From Planktosalinus sp963977065 (GTDB lineage: Bacteria; Bacteroidota; Bacteroidia; Flavobacteriales; Flavobacteriaceae): a DNA stretch of 64,000 bases. Both the position numbers and the translations under genes were made by a program. The DNA lies in NCBI GenBank assembly GCA_963977065.1, contig CAXBNF010000012.1:23208-87207 (forward strand), in the 5' to 3' direction. This document shows positions 51,740 to 59,926 of the stretch, one piece after another. Every line of letters starts with the position of its first letter. The first letter of the stretch is position 1. The notes below the pieces were generated by a model. That model searched no databases, had not been told where the DNA came from, and saw only the letters and a program-made list of their open reading frames with translations.

Positions 51740-53656
51740 ATGTTTAAAAAAATATCCATTCTATTTCTTTGCTTGGCTTCTATTTCCCAAGCGCAAACTC
51801 CCTTTCAAAATAATCAAGATAAATTTGATGATTTCACCTACCGACAGGGAAATAACCAACGCACCGCCTCCGGGAATCCGGGACCTGATTACTGGCAAAA
51901 TGGGGCTGATTATGTTTTAGCTGTGGAACTTGATGATGTTAAAAACACCATCTCAGGAACGGTGACAATTACTTATCATAACAACAGCCCAGAGCCGCTC
52001 GATTTTGTTTGGATACATCTCGAACAAAACAGATATAAAAATGACTCCAGAGGAGCATTAACAACACCCATTCAAGGATATCGTTTTGATGGTGACCTCG
52101 ATGGAGGTTATACAATCAGCAATGTAAAAGCTAAGACAGGCCGATCTGAGTCTTCAAGATATCTTATTACAGACACCAGAATGCAGGTGTTTTTTGACGA
52201 ACCCATTGCTCCAAAAGGGGGCAAAGCTACCCTAAGTATGAACTTTAGCTATAAAATCCCCGGAAAAGGTCTTGACCGAATGGGCCGACTTGATGTTGAA
52301 AAGGGAACTGTTTACTCGATGGCACAATGGTACCCCAGAGTAGCAGTTTTTGACAACGTGCTGGGTTGGAATACGGAACCTTATCTTGGAGCAGGTGAGT
52401 TTTATTTGGGTTATGGTGACTTTGATTATAAGGTAACTGTCCCATATGACCACATCGTTGTGGGCTCTGGAGCTTTGCAAAATGAAAAAGAAGTATTGCC
52501 TGTTGCACTTCAAAACAGAATGCGTCAAGCTGAAAAAAGTGATAAAACAGTTCACATAATTAAGCCGGAAGAAGTGGGAAATACCCAAATCACCAGACCC
52601 AAACAAAGTGGTAAACTCACCTGGCATTTCATTATGGAAAATACACGGGATATCGCTTTTGCTTCCTCAAAAGCATTTATCTGGGACGCAGCCCGCATGA
52701 ACCTTCCCGATGGAAAAAAAGCCATTGCCCAGTCTGCTTATCCTCCTGAAAGTAATGGTGATAACGGTTGGGAACGCTCAACAGAATACACAAAAGCTTC
52801 CATTGAATTTTATTCAAACAAATGGTACCCTTACCCCTATCCTGCAGCAGTAAACGTTGCCTCAAATGTGGGGGGTATGGAATATCCCGGTGTCTCTTTT
52901 TGCGGTTACAACCGAAAAGGAGCTCGACTCTGGGGAGTCACTGATCACGAATGGGGCCATATGTGGTATCCTATGATTGTGGGTTCCAATGAGAAAAAAC
53001 ATGTTTGGATGGATGAAGGTTTTAACTCGTTTATTAATTACTACAGTACCAAAGCCTTCAATAATGGAGAATACCCTGCAAGACTGGGCAGAGAAGCAAT
53101 TGTAGCCTATAATAAAAACCCCAACAGAGAACCCATAGCTACCCACCCTGATGTCGTTCAAAGTGCAAACCTCGGGATGACCGCTTATTACAAACCGGCT
53201 TATGGACTGTTCATGTTGAGAGAATACATTTTAGGTCCGGAGCGGTTTGACAATGCTTTCAAATCCTATACCCATGCCTGGGCTTACAAACACCCGCAAC
53301 CCAATGACTTTTTCAATCATATGGAAAATGTAGCCGGTGAAGATTTAAATTGGTTCTGGAAACATTGGTTTTACAGCAATGACAACATCGACCTTGGAAT
53401 TGAAGCCATCGATGCAGTAGGAAGTGATTATTTACTAACCTTTGTAAATAAAGGATTTCCGTTTCCGCTAAAGTTTGAAGCCACCTATGAAGACGGAAGC
53501 AAAGAACGAAAAGAACTCCCCGTTGAAGTCTGGCAAAGAGGTAACCGCTGGATTTATTTATTAAAAACCAATAAAAAATTAAAGCAAATAGAAATTGATC
53601 CTGATAAAATCACAGCAGATATAGACAGTACTAATGATGTTTTCATTCTGGAATAA
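51740..53656 (+). CDS. Secreted M1-family metallopeptidase
   Basis: The 638-residue protein has a signal peptide (FKKISILFLCLASISQAQ), an N-terminal beta-sandwich (ELDDVKNTISGTVTITYHN), and a thermolysin-like domain with the zinc motif HEWGH near residue 411 followed by the distal ligand glutamate in WMDEGFNSF. The aminopeptidase exopeptidase motif is seen as NVGGMEYPGVSF near 375. It trims peptides in the periplasm or at the surface and lacks the long C-terminal domain of PepN. Confidence 0.92.
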   Translation: MFKKISILFLCLASISQAQTPFQNNQDKFDDFTYRQGNNQRTASGNPGPDYWQNGADYVLAVELDDVKNTISGTVTITYHNNSPEPLDFVWIHLEQNRYKNDSRGALTTPIQGYRFDGDLDGGYTISNVKAKTGRSESSRYLITDTRMQVFFDEPIAPKGGKATLSMNFSYKIPGKGLDRMGRLDVEKGTVYSMAQWYPRVAVFDNVLGWNTEPYLGAGEFYLGYGDFDYKVTVPYDHIVVGSGALQNEKEVLPVALQNRMRQAEKSDKTVHIIKPEEVGNTQITRPKQSGKLTWHFIMENTRDIAFASSKAFIWDAARMNLPDGKKAIAQSAYPPESNGDNGWERSTEYTKASIEFYSNKWYPYPYPAAVNVASNVGGMEYPGVSFCGYNRKGARLWGVTDHEWGHMWYPMIVGSNEKKHVWMDEGFNSFINYYSTKAFNNGEYPARLGREAIVAYNKNPNREPIATHPDVVQSANLGMTAYYKPAYGLFMLREYILGPERFDNAFKSYTHAWAYKHPQPNDFFNHMENVAGEDLNWFWKHWFYSNDNIDLGIEAIDAVGSDYLLTFVNKGFPFPLKFEATYEDGSKERKELPVEVWQRGNRWIYLLKTNKKLKQIEIDPDKITADIDSTNDVFILE

Positions 53657-53694
53657 AATTAAAAATCAACCTTCACAATAAATTATTTTAATTG

Positions 53695-53722
53695 AAAAGC
53701 CTGTTTAGAAGCAGGCTTTTTT
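53695..53722 (+). terminator. Terminator of the M1 peptidase gene
   Basis: Stem AAAAGCCTG (53695-53703) and CAGGCTTTT (53712-53720) with T run. Confidence 0.85.
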
Positions 53723-53770
53723 ATTGGAGCTATTTGAAAATGAAATTCTTAGAAACTTTAACACTATTAT

Positions 53771-53791
53771 TATTTAAATTTAATCTAAATA
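53771..53791. promoter_or_regulatory. Candidate iron-regulator box upstream of TonB receptor
   Basis: TATTTAAAT-TTA-ATCTAAATA is an inverted repeat with eight of nine positions matching between arms. It ends four bases before the TTG (53795-53797) at the -33 position of the promoter whose -7 box is 53819-53826. Placement and AT-rich palindromic form suit a Fur- or DtxR-type repressor. Confidence 0.4.
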
Positions 53792-53818
53792 AACTTGTTC
53801 AATCAAACCATTGGTTTT

Positions 53819-53826
53819 ATTTTTGC
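53819..53826 (+). promoter_or_regulatory. -7 box for the TonB-dependent receptor
   Basis: TATTTTTG, a perfect TAnnTTTG, with TTG 21 bases upstream as the -33 element. The ATG is 43 bases downstream. Confidence 0.65.
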
Positions 53827-53869
53827 GCCTGAAATTAATATCTATTTATAACAAGTCTAAATAAGAATA

Positions 53870-56101
53870 ATGCGTAAACTACTAACCACTACTTGTGCTG
53901 CACTGATTCCATTTCTGGGATATACACAAGTTGAAACCCAAAACGATTCCATCAAAAAAGCTGATGAACCTGAAATCTTAAATGAAATAATTCTCTCCAG
54001 TAATATCTTGGGAAGTAAATTTGAAATTAGAAACCGCACCGGTTCAGCATACTATTTATCTCCACAGGATTTACAACAATTTGGATATACAGATGTTAAT
54101 AAAGTACTGCGAGCGGTTCCCGGAGTAAATCTATTTGAAGAGGATGGTTTTGGTCTGCGCCCCAATATCAGCTTAAGAGGAACCTCACCGGAAAGAAGTT
54201 CAAAAATTACTTTAATGGAAGACGGAGTTTTGATTGCCCCTGCCCCTTATAGCGCTCCTGCAGCTTATTATTTCCCAACAGTGGGTCGCATAGAAGCCAT
54301 CGAAGTATTAAAAGGAAGTAGCCAAATTCAATATGGTCCTTATACCACGGGTGGTGCAATCAATCTAGTCTCAAAATCAATTCCAAAGACATTGTCAGGT
54401 AATGCACAATTTTCTTTTGGAAACTACAACTCCCGAAATACTGAAGCCACTTTTGGGGATTCACGAGAAAATTTTGGTTTTGTGACACAATACTACAATT
54501 ATAATTCAGACGGTTTCAAGAGCCTTGACGGTGGAGGCAATACCGGTTTTGATAAAAGTGATTATCTGGGGAAATTTCGTGTAAACACAAACAGCGATGC
54601 CAAAGTTTATCAATCTTTACAGTTCAAACTTCAATATTCTGAAGAAATTTCAAACGAAACCTATCTTGGCTTAACTCAGGAAGATTATAATAACAATCCA
54701 TACCGCCGGTATATCGCCTCATCAGCAGACAGAATGGATACAGAACACTGGCAAATCCAACTGGACCATTTAATCAAGCCTCTTAGAAATGTAAACATTA
54801 GAACTACAGCTTATAAAAACAACTTCAGCCGCAACTGGTATAAGCTTGATGATGTTGACCTTTCAGGACGTGTTAGCATCTCAAATGTACTAGCAAGCCC
54901 CGATGAATTTGTGAACGAGTACAATGCGCTCTTAGGAAATTCAAACACAGCAGATGATGTATTTGGCGTAAAAGCAAACAACAGAGCTTATGAAGCTAAA
55001 GGGATTCAAACTGTGGCTAATATCAATTTTGGTAATACCGTGCTGCAAGACCTTGAAATTGGTTTGCGATATCACGAAGATTCTGAAGACCGCTTTCAGT
55101 GGAAAGACAAATATGCCATCCAAAATCGCGAAATGATTCGCACAACGGTTGCTCCAAAAGGAAGTGACGCTAACCGAATCACCAGCGCAGAAGCCATTGC
55201 TGCACACCTTTTATATAAAATCACGGTCAACAAACTTACGCTTACACCCGGATTGCGTTATGAAAATATGACGTTTACACGAAATGATTACGGCAAAAAC
55301 GACCCCAACAGAACCGGTTTTGAACTTTCCACAGCCGAAAATAAAGTGGATGTCTGGATTCCCGGAATTGGTGCAAACTATCGCTTTTCAAATGACTTTT
55401 CAATTTTTGGTGGTGTGCATAAAGGCTTTGCTCCTCCGGGAACTACCGAAGGCAGCGAACCGGAACAAAGTGTGAATCTCGAACTGGGAACGCGTTTTGA
55501 TTATAAAGGTTTGAAAGGTGAACTGGTGGGCTTCTACAACGACTATGACAATCTATTGGGGAGTGACCTGGCCGCATCTGGCGGAACAGGGAGTTTGGAT
55601 CAATTCAACGCCGGTCAAGCTATTGTTAAAGGAATTGAACTTTTAATAAACTATGATGTTATAAGCAGTAGCCAAAGCAAATTAAAACTTCCCATTACAC
55701 TTTCTTATACCTTGACTGATGCGCGTTTTCAAACAGATTTTGCCAGCACAGCAGGAATTTTTGGCGAGGTGGAAGATGGAGATCAAATCCCTTACATTGC
55801 TAAAAACCAGTTTAACATCACGGCAGCTTTAGAAAATTCGATATTTAATGTTAGCCTAAGTGGTAGATATACTGATGCTTTCAGAACAGAAGCGGGCACC
55901 GGAAGCATCCCACAAGAATTTGAAGTGGGCAGCCATTTTATCGTTGATCTTTCAGCAAAATATTTTTATTCTCCGCGCATCACCGTGTTTACAAACATCA
56001 ACAACCTGTTTGACACGACTTATGACGTAGCAAGACTTCCGGCAGGTTTGAGACCGGGAGCTCCGTTTATGATCAATGCCGGAATTGGGTACTCATTTTA
56101 G
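53870..56101 (+). CDS. FecA-like TonB-dependent outer-membrane receptor
   Basis: The 743-residue receptor has a signal peptide (RKLLTTTCAALIPFLGYTQ), a plug domain (VNKVLRAVPGVNLFEEDGFGLRPNISLRGTS, IEAIEVLKGSSQIQYGPYTTGGAINLVSK, about 60-180) and a 22-strand barrel ending in MINAGIGYSF. YLGLTQEDYNNNPYRRYIASSADRM strongly recalls FecA, the ferric citrate receptor. It has no N-terminal carboxypeptidase-like domain, unlike SusC. No TonB-linked regulator is beside it. Iron uptake is likely, supported by a possible operator at 53771-53791. Confidence 0.9.
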   Translation: MRKLLTTTCAALIPFLGYTQVETQNDSIKKADEPEILNEIILSSNILGSKFEIRNRTGSAYYLSPQDLQQFGYTDVNKVLRAVPGVNLFEEDGFGLRPNISLRGTSPERSSKITLMEDGVLIAPAPYSAPAAYYFPTVGRIEAIEVLKGSSQIQYGPYTTGGAINLVSKSIPKTLSGNAQFSFGNYNSRNTEATFGDSRENFGFVTQYYNYNSDGFKSLDGGGNTGFDKSDYLGKFRVNTNSDAKVYQSLQFKLQYSEEISNETYLGLTQEDYNNNPYRRYIASSADRMDTEHWQIQLDHLIKPLRNVNIRTTAYKNNFSRNWYKLDDVDLSGRVSISNVLASPDEFVNEYNALLGNSNTADDVFGVKANNRAYEAKGIQTVANINFGNTVLQDLEIGLRYHEDSEDRFQWKDKYAIQNREMIRTTVAPKGSDANRITSAEAIAAHLLYKITVNKLTLTPGLRYENMTFTRNDYGKNDPNRTGFELSTAENKVDVWIPGIGANYRFSNDFSIFGGVHKGFAPPGTTEGSEPEQSVNLELGTRFDYKGLKGELVGFYNDYDNLLGSDLAASGGTGSLDQFNAGQAIVKGIELLINYDVISSSQSKLKLPITLSYTLTDARFQTDFASTAGIFGEVEDGDQIPYIAKNQFNITAALENSIFNVSLSGRYTDAFRTEAGTGSIPQEFEVGSHFIVDLSAKYFYSPRITVFTNINNLFDTTYDVARLPAGLRPGAPFMINAGIGYSF

Positions 56102-56124
56102 TGTTAGTTAATTTATGTTGCCTC

Positions 56125-56157
56125 AACCCCTTTGGTTTTTACTGAAGGGGTTTTTAT
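56125..56157 (+). terminator. Terminator of the TonB receptor gene
   Basis: Stem AACCCCTT (56125-56132) and AAGGGGTT (56145-56152) followed by a T run. Confidence 0.75.
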
Positions 56158-56183
56158 TTTTTTGTTAAGTTTGAAATGAAACA

Positions 56184-56421
56184 CCACGAATGCACGAATA
56201 TATTGTTTTAAACCTTCTTCCGATATACATTGGACACATAACATATGTCGCTCACAATTAACGGGCTAAAAAAAATGAAAAAATACCGGTAAAAAAAAGT
56301 AAACCACAACGGGGCGTTATATTATTAAATTCTTGTAATTAAAGGCTTCCAGATAATTCTATAATTTTTTTACCGAACAACAATCATTATTTTATTTGAA
56401 TAAACATTAGTGCATTCGTGG
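56184..56421. repeat. Non-coding element bounded by 12-bp inverted repeats
   Basis: The stretch starts with CCACGAATGCAC (56184-56195) and ends with its exact reverse complement (56410-56421), enclosing about 214 AT-rich bases without a reading frame. The same arm sequence recurs at 61147-61186. It has the look of a small non-autonomous mobile element or a dispersed intergenic repeat. The rest of the gap 56102-56452 holds only the terminator at 56125. Confidence 0.55.
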
Positions 56422-56452
56422 CTTTTTAAAATGGCTATTTTTATCAAAGATT

Positions 56453-57361
56453 TTACTTTCTCAATAAAACAGCCCTATCAGGATAATCGGTGATGAGTCC
56501 GTCAACACCTTGTTTGAGTAAGCGTTTCATATCAGCAACTTCATTGACTGTCCAGGGAATTAGCTTCATTCCTTCTGCGTGCACTTTTTTCACCAGCTTT
56601 TTATCTACTTGCTTAAAATAAGGACTGTATATAGCAGGCGTAAAACCCAATCTGGCAAATGCATCTTCAAATGTTTCCTCATACACCAAAGCAGCGAGAG
56701 CGATTTCCGGATAGGTTTTGTGAAGGTAGTTGAGGATTCTAAAATCAAAACTTTGCAAACTCACTCGTTCCAAATTACTTTCAGACGCAATCAAGTTGAC
56801 GACCAGTTCTGAAAATTCTTCGGGTGTGGGATGAAAAACACCATCTCCTTCAGGCAGGCTTTTGAGTTCGATATTGTAATAGATTTTTTTGCCGTGGTTT
56901 TTGGCTAGACTATCCATCATTTGCAACACATCCTTTAACAACGGTTTTTGAGCAAAAGTGAGTTCCTGTTCGGGAAATTGATCAAAATAAAGTGTTCCGC
57001 AATCAAATTGTTTCACCTCTTTATAGGTCATTTTATAAATATTAAAAGTCTTTTCGGATTCTTTAGAAACCAACGAACCATCAGGTTGTTTGCATATATT
57101 GGAGTGCATCCAGGGCTCATGAGAGACCACCACTTGTTTGTCTTTAGTAATCACAACATCCATTTCCAAGGTGTTTACTCCCAAGTTAAACGCCTTCACA
57201 AAACCTTGTAAGCTATTTTCTGGCGCCAACCCTCTGGCGCCGCGATGCCCTTGCAAATCAAATTCATATTTGTCTTTTTGAAGCGGCATTGTTTTTATAT
57301 CGGGTTTGTCTTGTGCTGTTAAAATAAAAGTGCTAAACATAATGAAGAAGTATTTGTACAT
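56453..57361 (-). CDS. Glycerophosphodiester phosphodiesterase family protein
   Basis: The 302-residue protein has a signal peptide (KYFFIMFSTFILTAQ) and a GDPD TIM barrel. HRGARGLAPENS near residue 40 and LEMDVVITKDKQVVVSHEPWM near 66 carry the catalytic histidines and acidic metal ligands. GLITDYPDRAV lies near the end. It releases glycerol-3-phosphate from glycerophosphodiesters, probably in the periplasm. It stands alone. Confidence 0.92.
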   Translation of the reverse strand: MYKYFFIMFSTFILTAQDKPDIKTMPLQKDKYEFDLQGHRGARGLAPENSLQGFVKAFNLGVNTLEMDVVITKDKQVVVSHEPWMHSNICKQPDGSLVSKESEKTFNIYKMTYKEVKQFDCGTLYFDQFPEQELTFAQKPLLKDVLQMMDSLAKNHGKKIYYNIELKSLPEGDGVFHPTPEEFSELVVNLIASESNLERVSLQSFDFRILNYLHKTYPEIALAALVYEETFEDAFARLGFTPAIYSPYFKQVDKKLVKKVHAEGMKLIPWTVNEVADMKRLLKQGVDGLITDYPDRAVLLRK

Positions 57362-57774
57362 TGGTTATTATTTTTTGAAATTAAAATTCTGAAATCATTA
57401 GCGTCCTAAACATTACTGTAAAGTCTGGGCAATCTATTGGTTTTATTAGCTCATTTAGAAGCATTGATTATTTTAGGATTGAACTTTAGGACGCTGACTT
57501 AGGACTTGCATTTTTTTTTAATTTATTAATATTCAATATTTTTATTTTTTAGTCTTACGTCTTAAGTCTTGAAATCTTATGTCCAATATATAATTAGGCC
57601 GCTATTATTCTGAAATCTTAAAATGACTCAAAATACCCTCACAAAATACAAAAGAACTCCGCCCTCTTTTTTAAGCTAAAATTAAAAAAAGGTAAACATA
57701 AATGTAAGTAAAAAAACACCCGAAAGAATTGGAAAATTCTCTCGGGTATTAATGTGTTTAAATTGAAATAAAAC
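57362..57774. other. Intergenic region with an 11-bp inverted repeat
   Basis: About 410 bases without a gene. AGCGTCCTAAA (57400-57410) and TTTAGGACGCT (57485-57495) are perfect inverted repeats 74 bases apart. A terminator of the second lpdA lies at 57719-57746. The remainder is AT-rich with direct near-repeats of TTAGGACT/TAAGTCTT type. Confidence 0.5.
57719..57746 (-). terminator. Terminator of second lpdA
   Basis: Stem CCCGAAAGAATT / AATTCTCTCGGG with one mismatch and a four-base loop, followed on the minus strand by a T-rich run. Confidence 0.8.
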
Positions 57775-59181
57775 TTAGCTATGCAAAGCCCTGTCTGCAG
57801 TAGCAGCAAGTGCTGCTTCTTTAACGGCTTCAGCATATGTGGGGTGTGCATGACTCATTCGGGCAATGTCTTCTGCACTTGCACGGAATTCCATCGCAAC
57901 AACGGCTTCTGCAATCAGGTCGGCCACACGTGCTCCCACCATATGTACGCCCAGTACCTCATCAGTTTTTTTATCGGCAAGGATTTTTACAAATCCGTCC
58001 ATATCGCCACTCGCACGAGATCTTCCTAATGCTCTCATAGAGAATTGTCCCACTTTATAGTCCACTTTGGATTCTTTAAGTTCCTCTTCGGTCTTGCCCA
58101 CAGAGGCTACTTCGGGCCAGGTATAGACCACACCGGGTATGAGGTTGTAGTCAATATGCGGCTTTTGTCCGGCGATGGTTTCTGCAACAAACACGCCTTC
58201 TTCCTCTGCTTTGTGAGCGAGCATGGCACCGCGCACCACATCACCAATGGCATAAATGTTTTTGATATTGGTTTGTAAATGGTCATTGACCTCTACCATA
58301 CCGCGTTCTGATATTTTTATACCTGCTTTATCGGCTGCGAGTCCGTCTGTGAATGGTCTTCGCCCAACAGAAACCAAGCAGTAATCTCCGGTTAACGAAA
58401 CATCTTTATCATTTTTATCTTTAGCAGTAATGGTCACCTCTTTTCCTTTCACAGAAACACCATTTACTTTGTGTGATAACAGAAATTTCACCCCTTGCTT
58501 TTTCATGACTTTGGTAAGTTCCTTGCTTTGTGAGCTATCCATTGTGGGAAGGATACGGTCCATATACTCCACCACGGTCACTTCAGCACCCAAACGACGA
58601 TACACCTGACCCAATTCCAATCCAATGACTCCACCGCCTATCACAATCATATGTTTGGGGACTTCTTTTAGCGAAAGCGCCTCAGTAGAAGTAATAATGC
58701 GTTTTTTATCGATTTTGATAAAAGGCAAGGTAGCCGGTTTTGAGCCGGTTGCGATAATGATATTTTTTGCTTCAATTGTTTCCGTTTTACCATCATTTTT
58801 TTTGATGTTGACGTGGGTGGCATCTTTAAACGAACCCAAGCCTTCATAAACGTCCACTTTATTTTTGTCCATTAAATAGACGATGCCTTTGGTATTTTGA
58901 TCCACCACATCCTGCTTGCGTTCAATCATTCGCTTAAAATTCAACTTAATGTCTCCGGGAATATCAATACCGTGGTCTTTAAAATGCTTTAATGCGTCTT
59001 CATAATGATGAGAAGAATCAAGGAGTGCTTTAGAAGGAATACAGCCCACATTGAGGCAAGTGCCTCCCAGAGTTGGATATTTTTCAATGATTGCAGTTTT
59101 CATGCCCAGTTGAGCACAGCGAATGGCAGCGACATATCCCCCGGGTCCAGAACCTATAATGGCAACGTCATATGAATTCAT
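57775..59181 (-). CDS. lpdA: Dihydrolipoyl dehydrogenase (second copy)
   Basis: The 468-residue E3 has the FAD motif IIGSGPGGYVAAIRC, redox disulfide GGTCLNVGCIPSKA near residues 44-49, a second Rossmann motif VIGGGVIGLELG near 187, and the interface motif HAHPTYAEAVKEA. It is closer to the 2-oxoglutarate dehydrogenase type of E3 than the copy at 29127, judged by CLNVGC against CLNWGC. The start at 59181 is chosen because the -7 box TACTTTTG (59207-59214) falls inside the extra codons of the longer frame. Confidence 0.95.
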   Translation of the reverse strand: MNSYDVAIIGSGPGGYVAAIRCAQLGMKTAIIEKYPTLGGTCLNVGCIPSKALLDSSHHYEDALKHFKDHGIDIPGDIKLNFKRMIERKQDVVDQNTKGIVYLMDKNKVDVYEGLGSFKDATHVNIKKNDGKTETIEAKNIIIATGSKPATLPFIKIDKKRIITSTEALSLKEVPKHMIVIGGGVIGLELGQVYRRLGAEVTVVEYMDRILPTMDSSQSKELTKVMKKQGVKFLLSHKVNGVSVKGKEVTITAKDKNDKDVSLTGDYCLVSVGRRPFTDGLAADKAGIKISERGMVEVNDHLQTNIKNIYAIGDVVRGAMLAHKAEEEGVFVAETIAGQKPHIDYNLIPGVVYTWPEVASVGKTEEELKESKVDYKVGQFSMRALGRSRASGDMDGFVKILADKKTDEVLGVHMVGARVADLIAEAVVAMEFRASAEDIARMSHAHPTYAEAVKEAALAATADRALHS

Positions 59182-59206
59182 GAATGTAGTTTTAAAAATT
59201 GGAATA

Positions 59207-59214
59207 CAAAAGTA
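59207..59214 (-). promoter_or_regulatory. -7 box for second lpdA
   Basis: The minus strand reads TACTTTTG, 25 bases upstream of the chosen ATG. Confidence 0.6.
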
Positions 59215-59276
59215 CAAATTACATAACAGAATTATGATTTTAGTACTAATAAAAACAGTTTAATTTATTGAAAAAA

Positions 59277-59735
59277 TCAAACCCTCAACGCAGTTTCACA
59301 CTTCACTTCGTTGATACTAAAAGAGCTTTGTGTACTGCCAATATGTTTTAAAGTGGTAAGCTTAGTGACCATAAACTCTCTGAAGGCTGCCATGTCTTTT
59401 ACCAAAATTTTAAGTAAATAATCATACTCACCACTTATGTGATAACATTCCATCACTTCGTGTAGTGCAATCACTTCATTTTCAAATTTAGTGAGGTATT
59501 CTTTGGTATGTTGAACCAATTTGATTTGACAAAAAACCACAAAACCTCTATCAACTTTTTCTTTATTTACTACTGCAACATACCGCTGAATAGTTTTGGA
59601 TTTTTCTAGTTTTTTAATGCGTTCATAAACGGCAGTTACAGAAAGATTGAGTTGCAAAGAGAGTTCTTTATTGGTTTGTTTGCTGTTTTCTTGAAGTAGT
59701 TTAATGAGTTTTTTATCGATAGTATCTATCATCAC
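59277..59735 (-). CDS. Lrp/AsnC-family transcriptional regulator
   Basis: The 152-residue protein has an N-terminal winged helix-turn-helix (DTIDKKLIKLLQENSKQTNKELSLQLNLSVTAVYERIKKL, about 4-45) and a C-terminal RAM domain (MECYHISGEYDYLLKILVKDMAAFREF, about 95-125) that binds amino acids. It is divergent from the methionine gamma-lyase-like gene, with about 190 bases between the starts, which suggests that it regulates that gene in response to an amino acid, as Lrp-type MdeR does in Pseudomonas. Confidence 0.92.
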   Translation of the reverse strand: MMIDTIDKKLIKLLQENSKQTNKELSLQLNLSVTAVYERIKKLEKSKTIQRYVAVVNKEKVDRGFVVFCQIKLVQHTKEYLTKFENEVIALHEVMECYHISGEYDYLLKILVKDMAAFREFMVTKLTTLKHIGSTQSSFSINEVKCETALRV

Positions 59736-59828
59736 AAGCAGATTTTCTTTCGGTTAAAAATTGTATTTCAAACAAATAAACAATTTTAAATCTAATTTTT
59801 CAATGTTCTTTAGAATTATAATCTAAAT

Positions 59829-59842
59829 ATGATACATATCAT
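59829..59842. promoter_or_regulatory. FNR-like operator ATGAT-ACAT-ATCAT
   Basis: A 14-bp inverted repeat, the third copy of the ATGAY-N4-RTCAT type. It lies exactly 22 bases upstream of a perfect -7 box (59865-59872), as at the cco and hemoglobin promoters. An Lrp site is the other reading, since the lrp gene is adjacent. Confidence 0.65.
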
Positions 59843-59864
59843 TGACATTTAAACTAGTCTTCTG

Positions 59865-59872
59865 TATGTTTG
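59865..59872 (+). promoter_or_regulatory. -7 box for the methionine gamma-lyase-like gene
   Basis: TATGTTTG, a perfect TAnnTTTG. The expected transcript has a leader of about 50 bases that contains the palindrome at 59903-59918. Confidence 0.65.
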
Positions 59873-59902
59873 GAGTTGAAAAAAAGATTATTCATTTAAA
59901 AT

Positions 59903-59918
59903 TTTCGCTACAGCGAAA
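59903..59918. repeat. Palindrome TTTCGCT-AC-AGCGAAA in a leader
   Basis: A perfect 7-bp inverted repeat with a two-base centre ending eight bases before the ATG at 59927. In RNA it could hide the ribosome entry region. A near-identical palindrome lies at 22684-22699. Confidence 0.6.
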
Positions 59919-59926
59919 CAAAAATT

